A stretch of 43,726 bases of DNA from Negativicutes bacterium (GTDB lineage Bacteria; Bacillota_C; Negativicutes; Sporomusales_B; JARLHX01), in assembly GCA_031292015.1 (NCBI GenBank), contig JARLHY010000182.1, forward strand, positions 1-43,726. The letters run 5' to 3'. A program made the translations under genes and the position numbers. Of the stretch, positions 16,140-24,346 are shown in pieces (the stretch's first letter is position 1; the number at the start of each line of letters is the position of its first letter). Below the pieces are notes generated by a model that saw only the letters and a list, made by a program, of their open reading frames with translations, was not told the DNA's origin and made no database searches.

Positions 16140-17486
16140 ATCGATTCGTCTGCCAGTATAATTGAACTTATTGCGGCCTTTTTATTGGTACTTGTAAATG
16201 CCTTTTTCGTGATTGCCGAGTTTGCCCTTGTCAAGATCCGCAGGACTCGCCTGGAGGAACTCAGCCAGCAGGGCAACAAACGCGCCGTTCTGGCGCTGAA
16301 AATAGTGACTTCCTTCGATACATACCTGGGGGCCACTCAACTTGGCATCACCCTCGCGTCCCTGGCTCTCGGCTGGCTGGGTGAACCGGCGGTGGCGTCT
16401 CTGCTCGAACCGGTTATTATCGCCTATTTCCCGGGGTCGTTCTGGCTGGTGCATACCGCAAGTATTGCCATCGGCTTTATTATCATCACTTTTCTGCATA
16501 TCGTGCTGGGAGAACTTGTGCCGAAATCGATGGCGATCCAGCGGTCGGAAAACCTGGCGCTGATGGTGGTGTGGCCGCTTTTCTTCTTTCATAAGCTGGG
16601 TTATCCGGTTATCGTGCTGTTCAATAAAACCGCGCGGGTGATACTGGCCCTGTTTGGTTTCGAGCCGGCGAGCAACGCCGAACTGGCCCATTCCGAAGAC
16701 GAACTGCGAATGCTGGTGAGCGCCAGCCATCGCGGCGGGGTGCTGGACCAGATGGAAAGCGAACTGCTTGACAATGTTTTTGATTTTGCCGACCGGCTGG
16801 CCCGGGAAGTGATGGTGCCGCGCCAGGATATGACCTGCCTGTTCCTTGATGATACCTTCGAGGAAAACATGCGGGTGGTGAAAGAAACCGGCCATACGCG
16901 TTATCCGCTGTGCGAGGATGACAAGGATCATGTGATCGGCATGGTTCATATCCGCGACCTTATGGACCTTGACATCAACGGCAGCAACGAGCAGGACCTG
17001 CGTACCGTCATGCGGGAAATCCTGGTGGTTCCGGAAGGTATGTCGGTGGCGAAACTGCTGCAGTTTATGCGGCGAAAACGCACCCATCTGGCGGTGGTGG
17101 CCGACGAGTACGGCGGCACGGCGGGCTTGGTGGCGCTGGAGGATGTGCTGGAAGAGATCGTCGGCGACATCCAGGATGAACATGATGAGGAGACGCCTGA
17201 GGTCCAGCGTTCCCCGGACGGAAGCTACGAATTTGACGGGCGAGTCCTCCTGGATGATGTTTCCGAACTCCTGGACATCCGGCTGGAGGAGCACGAAGAA
17301 GATACCATCGGCGGCTATATTTTCGGCCTGCTGGGACGACGGCCGGAAATCGGCGATCAAGTAAATATTGGCGATTTTGTTTTTGCCGTTATGCAGGTTA
17401 ACGGTTTTAGGGTGGTGCGGGTAAAAGCAAGCCCCCTGGAACCTCCGACCGGTGAAAACGAGGATACATCCCCTGAGTCAGTTTAA
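16140..17486 (+). CDS. HlyC/CorC (CNNM-type) transporter-associated protein, start codon unclear
   Basis: About 448 residues. An N-terminal DUF21/CNNM membrane domain (about 1-200, with NAFFVIAEFALVKIRRTRLEEL) is followed by a CBS pair (about 215-335: MVPRQDM..., THLAVVADEYGGTAGLVALEDVLEEI) and a C-terminal CorC_HlyC domain. These proteins are linked to magnesium or cobalt efflux. The conserved N-terminus reaches back to about 16140, but no ATG, GTG or TTG occurs in frame before the TTG at 16185, which lacks a ribosome site and would cut the first helix. AGGGGAGA lies seven bases before an ATC at 16140; an out-of-frame ATG sits at 16133. A non-standard start or a frameshift is implied. Confidence 0.85.
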   Translation: MDSSASIIELIAAFLLVLVNAFFVIAEFALVKIRRTRLEELSQQGNKRAVLALKIVTSFDTYLGATQLGITLASLALGWLGEPAVASLLEPVIIAYFPGSFWLVHTASIAIGFIIITFLHIVLGELVPKSMAIQRSENLALMVVWPLFFFHKLGYPVIVLFNKTARVILALFGFEPASNAELAHSEDELRMLVSASHRGGVLDQMESELLDNVFDFADRLAREVMVPRQDMTCLFLDDTFEENMRVVKETGHTRYPLCEDDKDHVIGMVHIRDLMDLDINGSNEQDLRTVMREILVVPEGMSVAKLLQFMRRKRTHLAVVADEYGGTAGLVALEDVLEEIVGDIQDEHDEETPEVQRSPDGSYEFDGRVLLDDVSELLDIRLEEHEEDTIGGYIFGLLGRRPEIGDQVNIGDFVFAVMQVNGFRVVRVKASPLEPPTGENEDTSPESV

Positions 17487-17518
17487 ACAGCAGCAGACGA
17501 CTGAAAGGATGATGGCCT

Positions 17519-17647
17519 ATGCGTTTTCGGGATGCAATGTGGGAGCTGTTTCAAAGCACAGGTAACATTGCCGTTTATCTCTTATACCGCAGGTGCCTTG
17601 AAGATCATCAGGTTCAGCCGGAAGGCGGACAGGCGGACAATGGCTAG
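17519..17647 (+). CDS. yqzL: YqzL family small protein
   Basis: A 42-residue gene. The sequence MRFRDAMWELFQSTGN continues into IAVYLLYRR, which matches the YqzL pattern (an aromatic-rich W-x-x-F-x-x-TGNI-x-x-YLLY core). AAAGGATGA lies about eight bases before the ATG. It sits between the HlyC/CorC gene and recO, just as yqzL lies beside recO in Bacillus. The function of YqzL is unknown. Confidence 0.8.
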   Translation: MRFRDAMWELFQSTGNIAVYLLYRRCLEDHQVQPEGGQADNG

Positions 17648-17658
17648 GATGATTCAGC

Positions 17659-18396
17659 ATGGGAGAATATAAAACAGAGGCCATCCTATTGGCTGTCCGG
17701 GATTGGGACGACGCCGACAGGATGGTAACTTTATTTTCGCGGGACCACGGTAAGCTGACCGCCATGGCCTATGGGGCCAGAAGGCCGAGAAACCGGCTTG
17801 CCGGGGCGGTTCAGCCGTTTATTCATGCTGAGCTGGTACTGACTTCCGGGAAGATGGCATCCATCAAACAATGTGATATCAAGAACTCGTTCCGTCCGCT
17901 GCGGGAGGAACTGACCGGCATGGCCTATGCTACGTTTTTGGCTGAACTTGCGGCCGAACTGTGGCCGGAAGGAGAGGCGGAACCGCAAGTATTCGAATTG
18001 CTGCTGGCGGCTTTCGGGATGATGAGCAGCCGCAACCCGCGCATCACGGCGCTGGCCTGCGCCGTACAACTGATGGCTCTGGGCGGCTTCCGGCCGGAAT
18101 ACCAGCGCTGCGTGGTCTGCGGCCAGCCGCTGGTCTACCCCGCTTTCTTCGACTGCGGGGCCGGCGGAAGCGTCTGCGCCGGGTGTGCTCAGCCTCAGCA
18201 GCCGGTGCTCAGCCAGGATGTGAACCGCTTTATTGAGCGGCTGCTGACCCTCAACTGGCGGGACCCGGGCCAGTTTTCGGTAGTGGGGGCGGTGCTGATG
18301 GAGACCGAGAAACTGCTGATCGATTTTATCACCTGCCGCCTGGACAAACCGCTCAAATCGAGGTCCTTCATCGCTGCGATAACATCACCCGGATAA
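17659..18396 (+). CDS. recO: DNA repair protein RecO
   Basis: 245 residues. The N-terminal OB fold (YKTEAILLAVRDWDDADRMVTLFSRDHGKLTAMAYGARR in pieces) is followed by a helical region and a zinc-finger-like cluster CVVCGQP...C...CAGC near 150-175. RecO binds single-stranded DNA, anneals strands and helps RecR load RecA during gap repair. The start ATG is 11 bases after yqzL. The era-yqzL-recO-glyQS order is kept from Bacillus despite the two inserted membrane genes. Confidence 0.95.
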   Translation: MGEYKTEAILLAVRDWDDADRMVTLFSRDHGKLTAMAYGARRPRNRLAGAVQPFIHAELVLTSGKMASIKQCDIKNSFRPLREELTGMAYATFLAELAAELWPEGEAEPQVFELLLAAFGMMSSRNPRITALACAVQLMALGGFRPEYQRCVVCGQPLVYPAFFDCGAGGSVCAGCAQPQQPVLSQDVNRFIERLLTLNWRDPGQFSVVGAVLMETEKLLIDFITCRLDKPLKSRSFIAAITSPG

Positions 18397-18447
18397 AACC
18401 CCTGCCTGGCGGGAAAAATAGGAAAAAGGCAAGGGAGGCAGACCGCG

Positions 18448-18888
18448 ATGGAAGAAGTCACACTGGAAAAAATCGACCTTTTACGGGAACGGACCGGGGT
18501 ATCCTACCGGGAGGCCCGCGATGTTCTCGAACGTACCGCCGGAGATGTGATCGAGGCGCTGGTGGAACTGGAAGGAAGAAAGCAGAATCGCTGGACAGAA
18601 GAGTTTTCCGTCAGGTCGGGCGAGGTAATCGACAAGGTCAAGGACCTTGTCCGGGAAGGCAACGTCACCAAGATCCGGGTGAAGCACGACGGCAAAGTTC
18701 TGGTGGAGATCCCGGTGACCCTCGGGGCGATCGGGGCGGTGGTGCTGCCGCAGCTCGCGGCGCTGGGGGTGCTGGTGGCGGTGTTCAAGCGCTGCACCAT
18801 CGAAGTGGTGCGGGGCGAGGACGGAGCAGGCGAAGAATTCCATGACTCGCCCGGAGCGGACAAAGAGCCGCCGCGGAACGTATTATAG
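18448..18888 (+). CDS. DUF4342 domain protein with N-terminal UBA-like helix bundle
   Basis: 146 residues. The first ~40 residues (EKIDLLRERTGVSYREARDVLERTAGDVIEALVELE in pieces) form an EF-Ts/UBA-like three-helix motif. A DUF4342 domain follows, with a basic beta segment (KIRVKHDGKVLVEIPVT) and a hydrophobic helix (LGAIGAVVLPQLAALGVLVAVF, about 92-113) that may insert in the membrane. The C-terminus is acidic. GGGAGG is about 10 bases before the ATG. It is the last gene before a terminator, and its role is unknown. Confidence 0.8.
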   Translation: MEEVTLEKIDLLRERTGVSYREARDVLERTAGDVIEALVELEGRKQNRWTEEFSVRSGEVIDKVKDLVREGNVTKIRVKHDGKVLVEIPVTLGAIGAVVLPQLAALGVLVAVFKRCTIEVVRGEDGAGEEFHDSPGADKEPPRNVL

Positions 18889-18901
18889 TCCAAATAATGA
18901 C

Positions 18902-18953
18902 GAAAAAATGCCTCGTTGATGGGTTGTAGTCCATAGCAACGGGGCATTTTCGC
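18902..18953 (+). terminator. Terminator after the recO-DUF4342 unit
   Basis: AAAATGCCTCGTTG pairs with CAACGGGGCATTTT (one G-T wobble) around an 18-base loop. Confidence 0.75.
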
Positions 18954-18994
18954 ATAGGCAGCTCCGATTCTCCTTACAATATGGGGGATTATCC

Positions 18995-19023
18995 TTGCAT
19001 CTGACCCCAATATATGGTAAAAT
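18995..19023 (+). promoter_or_regulatory. Sigma-A promoter for the zinc-ribbon gene
   Basis: TTGCAT and TAAAAT are separated by 17 bases, about 75 bases before the start codon. Confidence 0.55.
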
Positions 19024-19099
19024 TTACCAGTGAATTCATGTGGCGGCTGGCCGGCGATCCCGGTTGCCGACCGCAGCAGATTTTGGGGGGGCGAAAGAG

Positions 19100-19285
19100 A
19101 TGAAGGAGTTCGAGTGCATAGCCTGCAAGATGAAATGGTACAGCGCCGCAACCACGACCAGGCCCTGCGAGGCGTGTGGCGGCGTTTTGGTCGAGACAAC
19201 GGCGGGCGCGCCCAGAACGCTCCGCCGCTTTCAGCTGATTGTAAACGAAAAACAGGCAGGAGGAGCAAAAACCGAGGGCAGTTAG
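19100..19285 (+). CDS. Small zinc-ribbon protein, unknown function
   Basis: 61 residues from the ATG at 19100, with GGGGGGGCGAAAGAG upstream. Two cysteine pairs (CIAC near residue 6 and CEAC near 23) are spaced as in a rubredoxin-like zinc ribbon; the C-terminal half is basic and polar. It lies alone between the recO unit and the glyQS leader, with its own promoter. No family can be named with certainty. A longer in-frame extension to 19040 was rejected because it lacks a ribosome site. Confidence 0.6.
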   Translation: MKEFECIACKMKWYSAATTTRPCEACGGVLVETTAGAPRTLRRFQLIVNEKQAGGAKTEGS

Positions 19286-19319
19286 CCGAGGGCCGCCGCT
19301 GGCGACCGCCGAGAAGTTC

Positions 19320-19349
19320 TTGCTTTTTCCTGGGCTCATATGGTATATT
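19320..19349 (+). promoter_or_regulatory. glyQ: Candidate promoter for glyQS
   Basis: TTGCTT and TATATT with an 18-base spacer, directly upstream of the T-box leader. Confidence 0.5.
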
Positions 19350-19355
19350 ATCTTT

Positions 19356-19651
19356 GATTAGGAAGTCCCCCCAGCTTCCGCAGCATAAGAAACGAAGCTG
19401 CCAGAAATACTAAATTTATCGGTGATGACGGAAACAAGTAGCCGGCAGGTAAAGCGAACCGGGGAGGGTGAGAGCCCGGTGAAGATGCGGCGAAGGCATT
19501 CCCGAACCGCAAGAGGAAATCCGACGCCTCAGGGTTCGGAGAGTAAAGCTTGCACGGCAAAAGAGGCGGGTCGCCGAGGGCGGCCAATCAGGGTGGAACC
19601 GCGGGAGTACATCCCGTCCCTGTAACGGATGTTACTGGGACGGGATTTTCT
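19356..19651 (+). promoter_or_regulatory. Glycine T-box riboswitch of glyQS
   Basis: The leader shows the hallmarks of a T-box. A stem-I region has GATGACGGAAACAAGTAG and the GGGTGAGAGCCCGG distal arm. A probable specifier GGC (19495-19497, in GAAGGCATTCCC) fits tRNA-Gly(GCC). The universal T-box sequence AGGGTGGAACCGCG is at 19590-19603. The terminator ATCCCGTCCC / GGGACGGGAT (19611-19645) with a TTTT run is next. Known mechanism: uncharged tRNA-Gly pairs with specifier and T-box bulge, stabilising the antiterminator and allowing glyQS transcription when glycine charging is low. The specifier call is by eye. Confidence 0.93.
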
Positions 19652-19689
19652 AATTCTTGGCACTTATTTTGACAGGAGGCGACGCTGCT

Positions 19690-20565
19690 ATGACTTTTCA
19701 GGAGGTCATCCTGACGCTTGAACATTTCTGGGCTGGACAAAAATGCATTATTCAGCAGCCCTATGACGTGGAAAAAGGAGCCGGAACGATGAACCCGGCC
19801 ACGTTTCTGCGGGCCCTCGGGCCCGAACCCTGGAACGTGGCTTATGTCGAACCGTCCCGCCGTCCCGCCGACGGCCGCTATGGCGACAACCCCAACCGCC
19901 TGTACCAGCATCACCAATACCAGGTTATCATGAAACCCTCGCCAGCCAACATCCAGGAGCTGTATCTGGAAAGCCTGGCCCGGCTCGGCATTGACCCCGG
20001 CATGCACGACATCCGTTTTGTTGAGGATAACTGGGAGTCGCCGACTCTCGGTGCCTGGGGTCTGGGCTGGGAGGTCTGGCTGGACGGGATGGAGATCACC
20101 CAGTTTACTTATTTCCAGCAGGTGGGCAGCATCGACGTCAAGCCGGTAGCGGTGGAAATCACCTACGGCCTGGAGAGACTTTCCATGTACATTCAGGGAA
20201 AAGAAAATGTCTATGACCTGGAATGGGTCGAAGGCATCACATATGGTGATGTATTTCACCGCAACGAGGTCGAGCATTCCCACTATAACTTCGAGCTTGC
20301 CGACACTGCCCTTTTGTTTCAGCTGTTCGACCTGTACGAGAAGGAAGCCATCCGGATCGTGGAACTGGGATTTGTTCTGCCGGCCTATGATTATGTACTG
20401 AAATGTTCCCATGCTTTCAACCTGCTGGGGGCCCGCGGCGCCATCAGCGTCAGCGAGCGCACCGCGTTCATCGGCCGGGTCCGCAACCTGGCCCGCCTTT
20501 GCGCCCAGGGCTATCTCGAACAACGGGAAAAATTGGGTTATCCGCTGCTCAAAGGAGGGAAATAG
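19690..20565 (+). CDS. glyQ: Glycyl-tRNA synthetase alpha subunit
   Basis: 291 residues, the standard length of bacterial GlyQ. The family signature [20 protein letters not shown] at the N-terminus and [20 protein letters not shown] and [16 protein letters not shown] after it identify the catalytic subunit of the alpha2beta2 enzyme, which charges tRNA-Gly. AGGAGG precedes the ATG. It lies under the T-box and is followed one base later by glyS. Confidence 0.98.
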   Translation: MTFQEVILTLEHFWAGQKCIIQQPYDVEKGAGTMNPATFLRALGPEPWNVAYVEPSRRPADGRYGDNPNRLYQHHQYQVIMKPSPANIQELYLESLARLGIDPGMHDIRFVEDNWESPTLGAWGLGWEVWLDGMEITQFTYFQQVGSIDVKPVAVEITYGLERLSMYIQGKENVYDLEWVEGITYGDVFHRNEVEHSHYNFELADTALLFQLFDLYEKEAIRIVELGFVLPAYDYVLKCSHAFNLLGARGAISVSERTAFIGRVRNLARLCAQGYLEQREKLGYPLLKGGK

Positions 20566-20566
20566 C

Positions 20567-22630
20567 ATGGCCAAGGATCTGATTTTGGAAATCGGCACCG
20601 AGGAAATCCCGGCGAAGTTCATGCCAGCCGCCCTTGAGCAATTCGCCCAGATCGCGACAGCCAAACTCAAGGAACGGCGCGTTGATTACGGCAGTATCGA
20701 AACCTTCGGCACGCCGCGCCGCTTGACGCTGCTGGTGCGCCAGATGAGTGAAGTTCAGGCCGACAAACACAGCGAAAATAAGGGGCCGTCCCTGAAGATC
20801 GCTTTTGACCTCAATGGCGCGCCGACAAAAGCGGCTCAAGGCTTTGCCCGGGGTCAGGGCGTCGACGTGAGCCAACTGGTAGTGAAGGACGGCTATGTGT
20901 TTGCGATGGTTGACGAGGTCGGCCAGTCGGTGGAGCACTTATTGCCGAAACTGCTGCCGGAAATGATTGAGGCTCTGACTTTCCCGAAAAGCATGCGCTG
21001 GGGCGACCTGGATATGCGGTTTGTCCGCCCGATCCACTGGCTGCTGGCCCTCTTCGGCAGTGCGGTGGTCCCTTTTTCCCTGGCTGAGGTGACGACCGGC
21101 AACGTTAGCTATGGGCACCGCTTTTTGAGCGGGGGGCCGGTAACAGTGAAGTCGGTGGATGAATATTTCGTCAAAATGACGGAAAACCATGTGATGGTCG
21201 ACCAGAACCTGCGGCGGCGGATCATCCGCGAGCTGGTTGAGAAACTGGCGGTGCAGCAGGGCGGCACGGCCAGCATCGACGAGGACCTCCTGGAAGAGGT
21301 GGTTTACCTTGTAGAGTACCCGACCGCCCTGTGCGGCCGGTTTGAGGAGAAATACCTGGCCTTGCCTCCGGAAGCGGTGATCACCCCGATGCGGGAGCAT
21401 CAGCGCTATTTCCCGGTGTTCGGCCCCGACGGCCGCCTGCTGCCGGTGTTCATCACCGTGCGCAATGGCGGACTGGACTATATCGACATTATCCGCCAGG
21501 GTAACGAGCGGGTGCTGAAGGCCAGGCTGGCTGACGCCGAATTCTTCTTTGCCGAGGACAAGAAGGTCGCTCTGGCCGAGCGGGTGGACGCTCTCAAGTC
21601 CATTGTCTATCAGGAGGGCCTTGGCACCATGTTTGACAAGACTCTTCGGCTGCGGCGCCTGGCGGCGTTTGTCGGCACAGCCACAGGCCTGGACCACGAA
21701 GGCCTGGAGACGGTCGAACGCAGCGCCTATCTGGCCAAGGCCGACCTGGTCACAGGCATGGTCAACGAATTTGACGAACTGCAGGGGGTCATGGGACGGG
21801 AATACGCCAGACTGGGCGGGGAACCGCCGGCGGTGGCCGAGGCAATTTTTGAACACTACCTGCCGCGGTTTGCCGGCGATATTCTGCCGCAGACTCCGGC
21901 GGGGCGGCTGGTGAGTATCGCCGACAAGCTGGACAATATTGTGGCCACCTTCAGCCGCGGCCTGATTCCCAGCGGTTCCCAGGATCCTTTCGCTCTCAGG
22001 CGCCAGGCTCTCGGGATCGTGAATATCCTGATCGCAGCCCAATACCATCTGTCGATCAGCGAACTGGCGGAAACGGCCATGGATTTACTGGCGATTACCG
22101 AGCCCGTCAAGCGTTCGAAGCTGCTGGACGATCTGCAGGAGTTCTTCCGTCTGCGGCTGAAAAACGTCCTGACTGACGAGGGCATGCGCTATGATCTGAT
22201 TGACGCCATTCTGGGGGCGGGGCTTGATGATGTCTATGACGCCTGGCTGCGGGCTCAGGCCCTGGCCAAGGAGGGCACAAGCTCGGCAATGCAGACAGCT
22301 GTCCAGGCCTTCACCCGGGTTGGCAACCTGGCCAAGGGAGCCGCAGACGGCGCTATCGACCCCGGTCTGTTCGAGAATGACGCCGAGAAAGAGTTGTATC
22401 AGGCTTATCTTGCCGCCGGCCGGGAAATCAGCGCTATGACGGCAGCGGAAAACTATGAAGGGGTTCTGAAGGCGATGGCCGGTCTGGCGGCTCCCATCGA
22501 CGCCTTTTTCGGCCAGGTGATGGTAATGGTGGAGAATATGGCGGTACGCAACAACCGGCTGGCCCTCTTGAAGGCGATTACTGGACTGACGGCGCCGGTC
22601 GCCGACCTGAGCAAGATTGTCGCCGGATAG
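20567..22630 (+). CDS. glyS: Glycyl-tRNA synthetase beta subunit
   Basis: 687 residues, in the usual range. The N-terminus (DLILEIGTEEIPAKFMP), the middle HD-like part and the conserved FSRGLIPSGSQDPFALRRQA are typical of GlyS, which supplies tRNA binding to the alpha2beta2 enzyme. AAAGGAGGG lies just upstream, inside the glyQ end. The pair is co-transcribed and controlled by the upstream T-box. Confidence 0.98.
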   Translation: MAKDLILEIGTEEIPAKFMPAALEQFAQIATAKLKERRVDYGSIETFGTPRRLTLLVRQMSEVQADKHSENKGPSLKIAFDLNGAPTKAAQGFARGQGVDVSQLVVKDGYVFAMVDEVGQSVEHLLPKLLPEMIEALTFPKSMRWGDLDMRFVRPIHWLLALFGSAVVPFSLAEVTTGNVSYGHRFLSGGPVTVKSVDEYFVKMTENHVMVDQNLRRRIIRELVEKLAVQQGGTASIDEDLLEEVVYLVEYPTALCGRFEEKYLALPPEAVITPMREHQRYFPVFGPDGRLLPVFITVRNGGLDYIDIIRQGNERVLKARLADAEFFFAEDKKVALAERVDALKSIVYQEGLGTMFDKTLRLRRLAAFVGTATGLDHEGLETVERSAYLAKADLVTGMVNEFDELQGVMGREYARLGGEPPAVAEAIFEHYLPRFAGDILPQTPAGRLVSIADKLDNIVATFSRGLIPSGSQDPFALRRQALGIVNILIAAQYHLSISELAETAMDLLAITEPVKRSKLLDDLQEFFRLRLKNVLTDEGMRYDLIDAILGAGLDDVYDAWLRAQALAKEGTSSAMQTAVQAFTRVGNLAKGAADGAIDPGLFENDAEKELYQAYLAAGREISAMTAAENYEGVLKAMAGLAAPIDAFFGQVMVMVENMAVRNNRLALLKAITGLTAPVADLSKIVAG

Positions 22631-22782
22631 CAGCATGAAGCGGGGCTTGGCGACAGCCGGTTCCCGCTGAAGGTTCCGCAGCGCGATATTTAGTGAGGTT
22701 CCTGCCGACAAAAGTGGTGGTCAACGCCGCGACTTTGGTTTACACTGATAAAGGAAGCCAATTGGGCAGGGGAGGTTATGGG

Positions 22783-23601
22783 ATGTCAATCGCACCCGTC
22801 ATCTACGCTTTATCCGATTCCATCGGCGAAACGGCCGAGATGGTGGCCAGGGCCACTGCCAGCCAGTTTAACTCAGGTAAGTTCGAGATCGTACGGATCC
22901 CTTACATTTCAACTGTCGCTCAGATCGAGGAAGCGCTGAAAGCCGCAGCCAAACAACCGAGCGTGATCTGCCATACGCTGGTGTCGGTCGAACTGCGGGA
23001 GGCGTTCGCCTCGCTGGCGAAAAACTATAATATTCCCACCATTGATATCATGGGACCGATGATTCAGGCGGTGCAGAGCGTCACCCCCCTTCCTCCCAAG
23101 CTGAAGGCGGGGCTGGTTCACAAGCTGGATCAGGATTATTTTCGGCGGGTGGAAGCGGTGGAGTTTGCCGTAAAATACGATGACGGCAAGAACCCCTGGG
23201 GGATTTTGAAAGCCGACATTATCATCATCGGCGTTTCCCGCACTTCGAAAACACCGCTCAGCATGTATCTGGCCCACAAGAAAATCAAGGTGGCCAATGT
23301 ACCGATGGTTCCGGAAGTCCCGCCGCCGGAGGAACTGTTCAAAGTCGGGCCGGAGCGAATCGTGGGCCTGATTATCGATCCCCTGAAACTGAACGAAATC
23401 CGGACCGAGAGGCTGAAAGCCATGGGGCTGGCCGCGGACGCCAATTATGCCAACGTTCAGCGGATCAGCGAGGAACTGGAATACGCCAAAGTCATTTTTC
23501 AGAAACTGGGCTGTCCGGTGATCGATGTTTCCAACAAAGCTATCGAGGAAACGGCCAATAAAATCCTCGAAATCATCGACAAGAACGAAAAACAGTCCTA
23601 G
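22783..23601 (+). CDS. Pyruvate, phosphate dikinase regulatory protein (bifunctional kinase/phosphorylase)
   Basis: 272 residues of the PSRP/DUF299 family (YqfL in Bacillus). IYALSDSIGETAEMVARA opens the protein, and the P-loop-like GVSRTSKTPLSMYLA lies near residue 150. Members phosphorylate PPDK (or PEP synthase) with ADP to inactivate it and remove the phosphate again, tuning pyruvate/PEP interconversion. The ATG at 22783 has GGGGAGG eight bases upstream. It keeps the Bacillus position after glyS, but the next backbone gene, dnaG, is displaced by 16.5 kb. Confidence 0.95.
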   Translation: MSIAPVIYALSDSIGETAEMVARATASQFNSGKFEIVRIPYISTVAQIEEALKAAAKQPSVICHTLVSVELREAFASLAKNYNIPTIDIMGPMIQAVQSVTPLPPKLKAGLVHKLDQDYFRRVEAVEFAVKYDDGKNPWGILKADIIIIGVSRTSKTPLSMYLAHKKIKVANVPMVPEVPPPEELFKVGPERIVGLIIDPLKLNEIRTERLKAMGLAADANYANVQRISEELEYAKVIFQKLGCPVIDVSNKAIEETANKILEIIDKNEKQS

Positions 23602-23602
23602 C

Positions 23603-23618
23603 GGGCAGGCCGCATTTC
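23603..23618. repeat. 16-base match to the interior of the inverted-repeat element
   Basis: GGGCAGGCCGCATTTC is identical to 5569-5584 inside the 179-bp element. Flanks do not extend convincingly, so this may be a remnant or chance. Confidence 0.3.
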
Positions 23619-23641
23619 CAAACGTTTCGCCTTAAGAGGAA

Positions 23642-23667
23642 ACGGCCCCGCGATTTTGCGGGGCCGT
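23642..23667 (+). terminator. G+C-rich hairpin after the PPDK regulator
   Basis: ACGGCCCCGC and GCGGGGCCGT form a 10-bp perfect stem with a 6-base loop. There is only a poor T-run after it, but the position fits a terminator of the glyQS-regulator unit. Confidence 0.6.
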
Positions 23668-23706
23668 CGTGCATCCGGGGGAACTGATCAGACTGAAGCA
23701 GCGGTT

Positions 23707-23747
23707 TTAAAATAACAAAACCCCCGCCACTACCGCCGGGGGTTAAA
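23707..23747 (-). terminator. Terminator of the LptA-like gene
   Basis: On the minus strand AACCCCCG/CGGGGGTT is followed by the T-rich TTGTTATTTT, directly after the stop of the minus-strand gene. Confidence 0.8.
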
Positions 23748-23750
23748 ATG

Positions 23751-24230
23751 CTATAATATAGAGTTAGTGTCCACATTGTAGGTCACGGTGTCGGCGGTCC
23801 GGGCGTTGCCGTCCTGGGTGATTTTGACGTTGCCGGAAAATACGCCGAGCTTGGAGCGCCAGTTGAATTCGGCCCGGTCGGCGGTGATCGACAGGCCGGT
23901 ACGGGTGAAGGTGACGCCGCCGTCAATCTGAGCCTTGTCCTGGGAACCGTAGACATAAACGCTGTCGCCGGTAAAGGTGATATCGTCCTGGGTCACGACC
24001 ACGCCACCGGAGCCCCAGACTTCCAGCGAACCGACGCTGACTTTGGCCATATCGGCGGTGATGATCCGGTTGCGGACTTCGATATACACATTGCCTTTCA
24101 GAACGTATAGCCCGGTATTTATATCAAAATAGGTCTTATCGGCTCTGATGACCGGTTTGGACGCAGCAAACGTTGTACTGCTCAGCACCAGGAGAGCCAG
24201 CAGGAAGATAAGTAATATTTTTCGCTTCAC
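23751..24230 (-). CDS. LptA/OstA-like periplasmic protein
   Basis: 159 residues from the GTG at 24230. A signal peptide (KRKILLIFLLALLVLSSTTFAA) is followed by repeating beta-strand units of the OstA/LptA fold: ADKTYFDINTGLYVLKGNVYIE, ITADMAKVSV, GDSVYVYGS, ITADRAEFNW and FSGNVKITQDGNARTADTVTYN in sequence. LptA-type proteins bridge LPS from the inner to the outer membrane, so this points to a diderm envelope. An ATG at 24260 overlaps the -10 box and cannot be the start of the main transcript. It is a single gene, not beside other lpt genes; it might instead handle another amphiphile. Confidence 0.85.
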   Translation of the reverse strand: MKRKILLIFLLALLVLSSTTFAASKPVIRADKTYFDINTGLYVLKGNVYIEVRNRIITADMAKVSVGSLEVWGSGGVVVTQDDITFTGDSVYVYGSQDKAQIDGGVTFTRTGLSITADRAEFNWRSKLGVFSGNVKITQDGNARTADTVTYNVDTNSIL

Positions 24231-24258
24231 AATTGTTAACCATCCTTTCTTATTACTC

Positions 24259-24267
24259 ATTATAGCA
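24259..24267 (-). promoter_or_regulatory. Extended -10 promoter of the LptA-like gene
   Basis: On the minus strand TGCTATAAT is a perfect extended -10 (TGnTATAAT); no good -35 is seen. It fixes the downstream GTG as the translation start. Confidence 0.65.
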
Positions 24268-24307
24268 AGAATTACAGCAAAATAGTATGTAAATTAATGG
24301 GTCGCGG

Positions 24308-24316
24308 TGATATAAT
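24308..24316 (+). promoter_or_regulatory. Extended -10 promoter of dgt
   Basis: TGATATAAT is a perfect extended -10 box, about 30 bases before the dgt start; the -35 (TGTAAA at 24288) is weak. It is about 40 bases from the divergent promoter. Confidence 0.6.
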
Positions 24317-24346
24317 AATGCCAAAAGTGGGGAGGGAGGCTGGCGT

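Noticed and set aside
16182..17360. A 392-codon open frame on the minus strand opposite the HlyC/CorC gene
   Set aside because: It is a shadow of the G+C-rich coding strand: histidine/glutamine-rich, no family motifs and no ribosome site. The plus frame has CBS and CorC signatures.
19588..22048. Long minus-strand frames opposite glyQ and glyS
   Set aside because: They are antisense shadows of well-identified synthetase genes, with no motifs of their own.
22631..22782. Promoter for the PPDK regulator (TGGTCA/TACACT)
   Set aside because: Only four of six matches in each box; co-transcription with glyS is as likely.
24231..24260. ATG at 24260 as start of the LptA-like gene
   Set aside because: It overlaps the extended -10 box, so it would not be on the transcript; the GTG at 24230 directly precedes the signal peptide.
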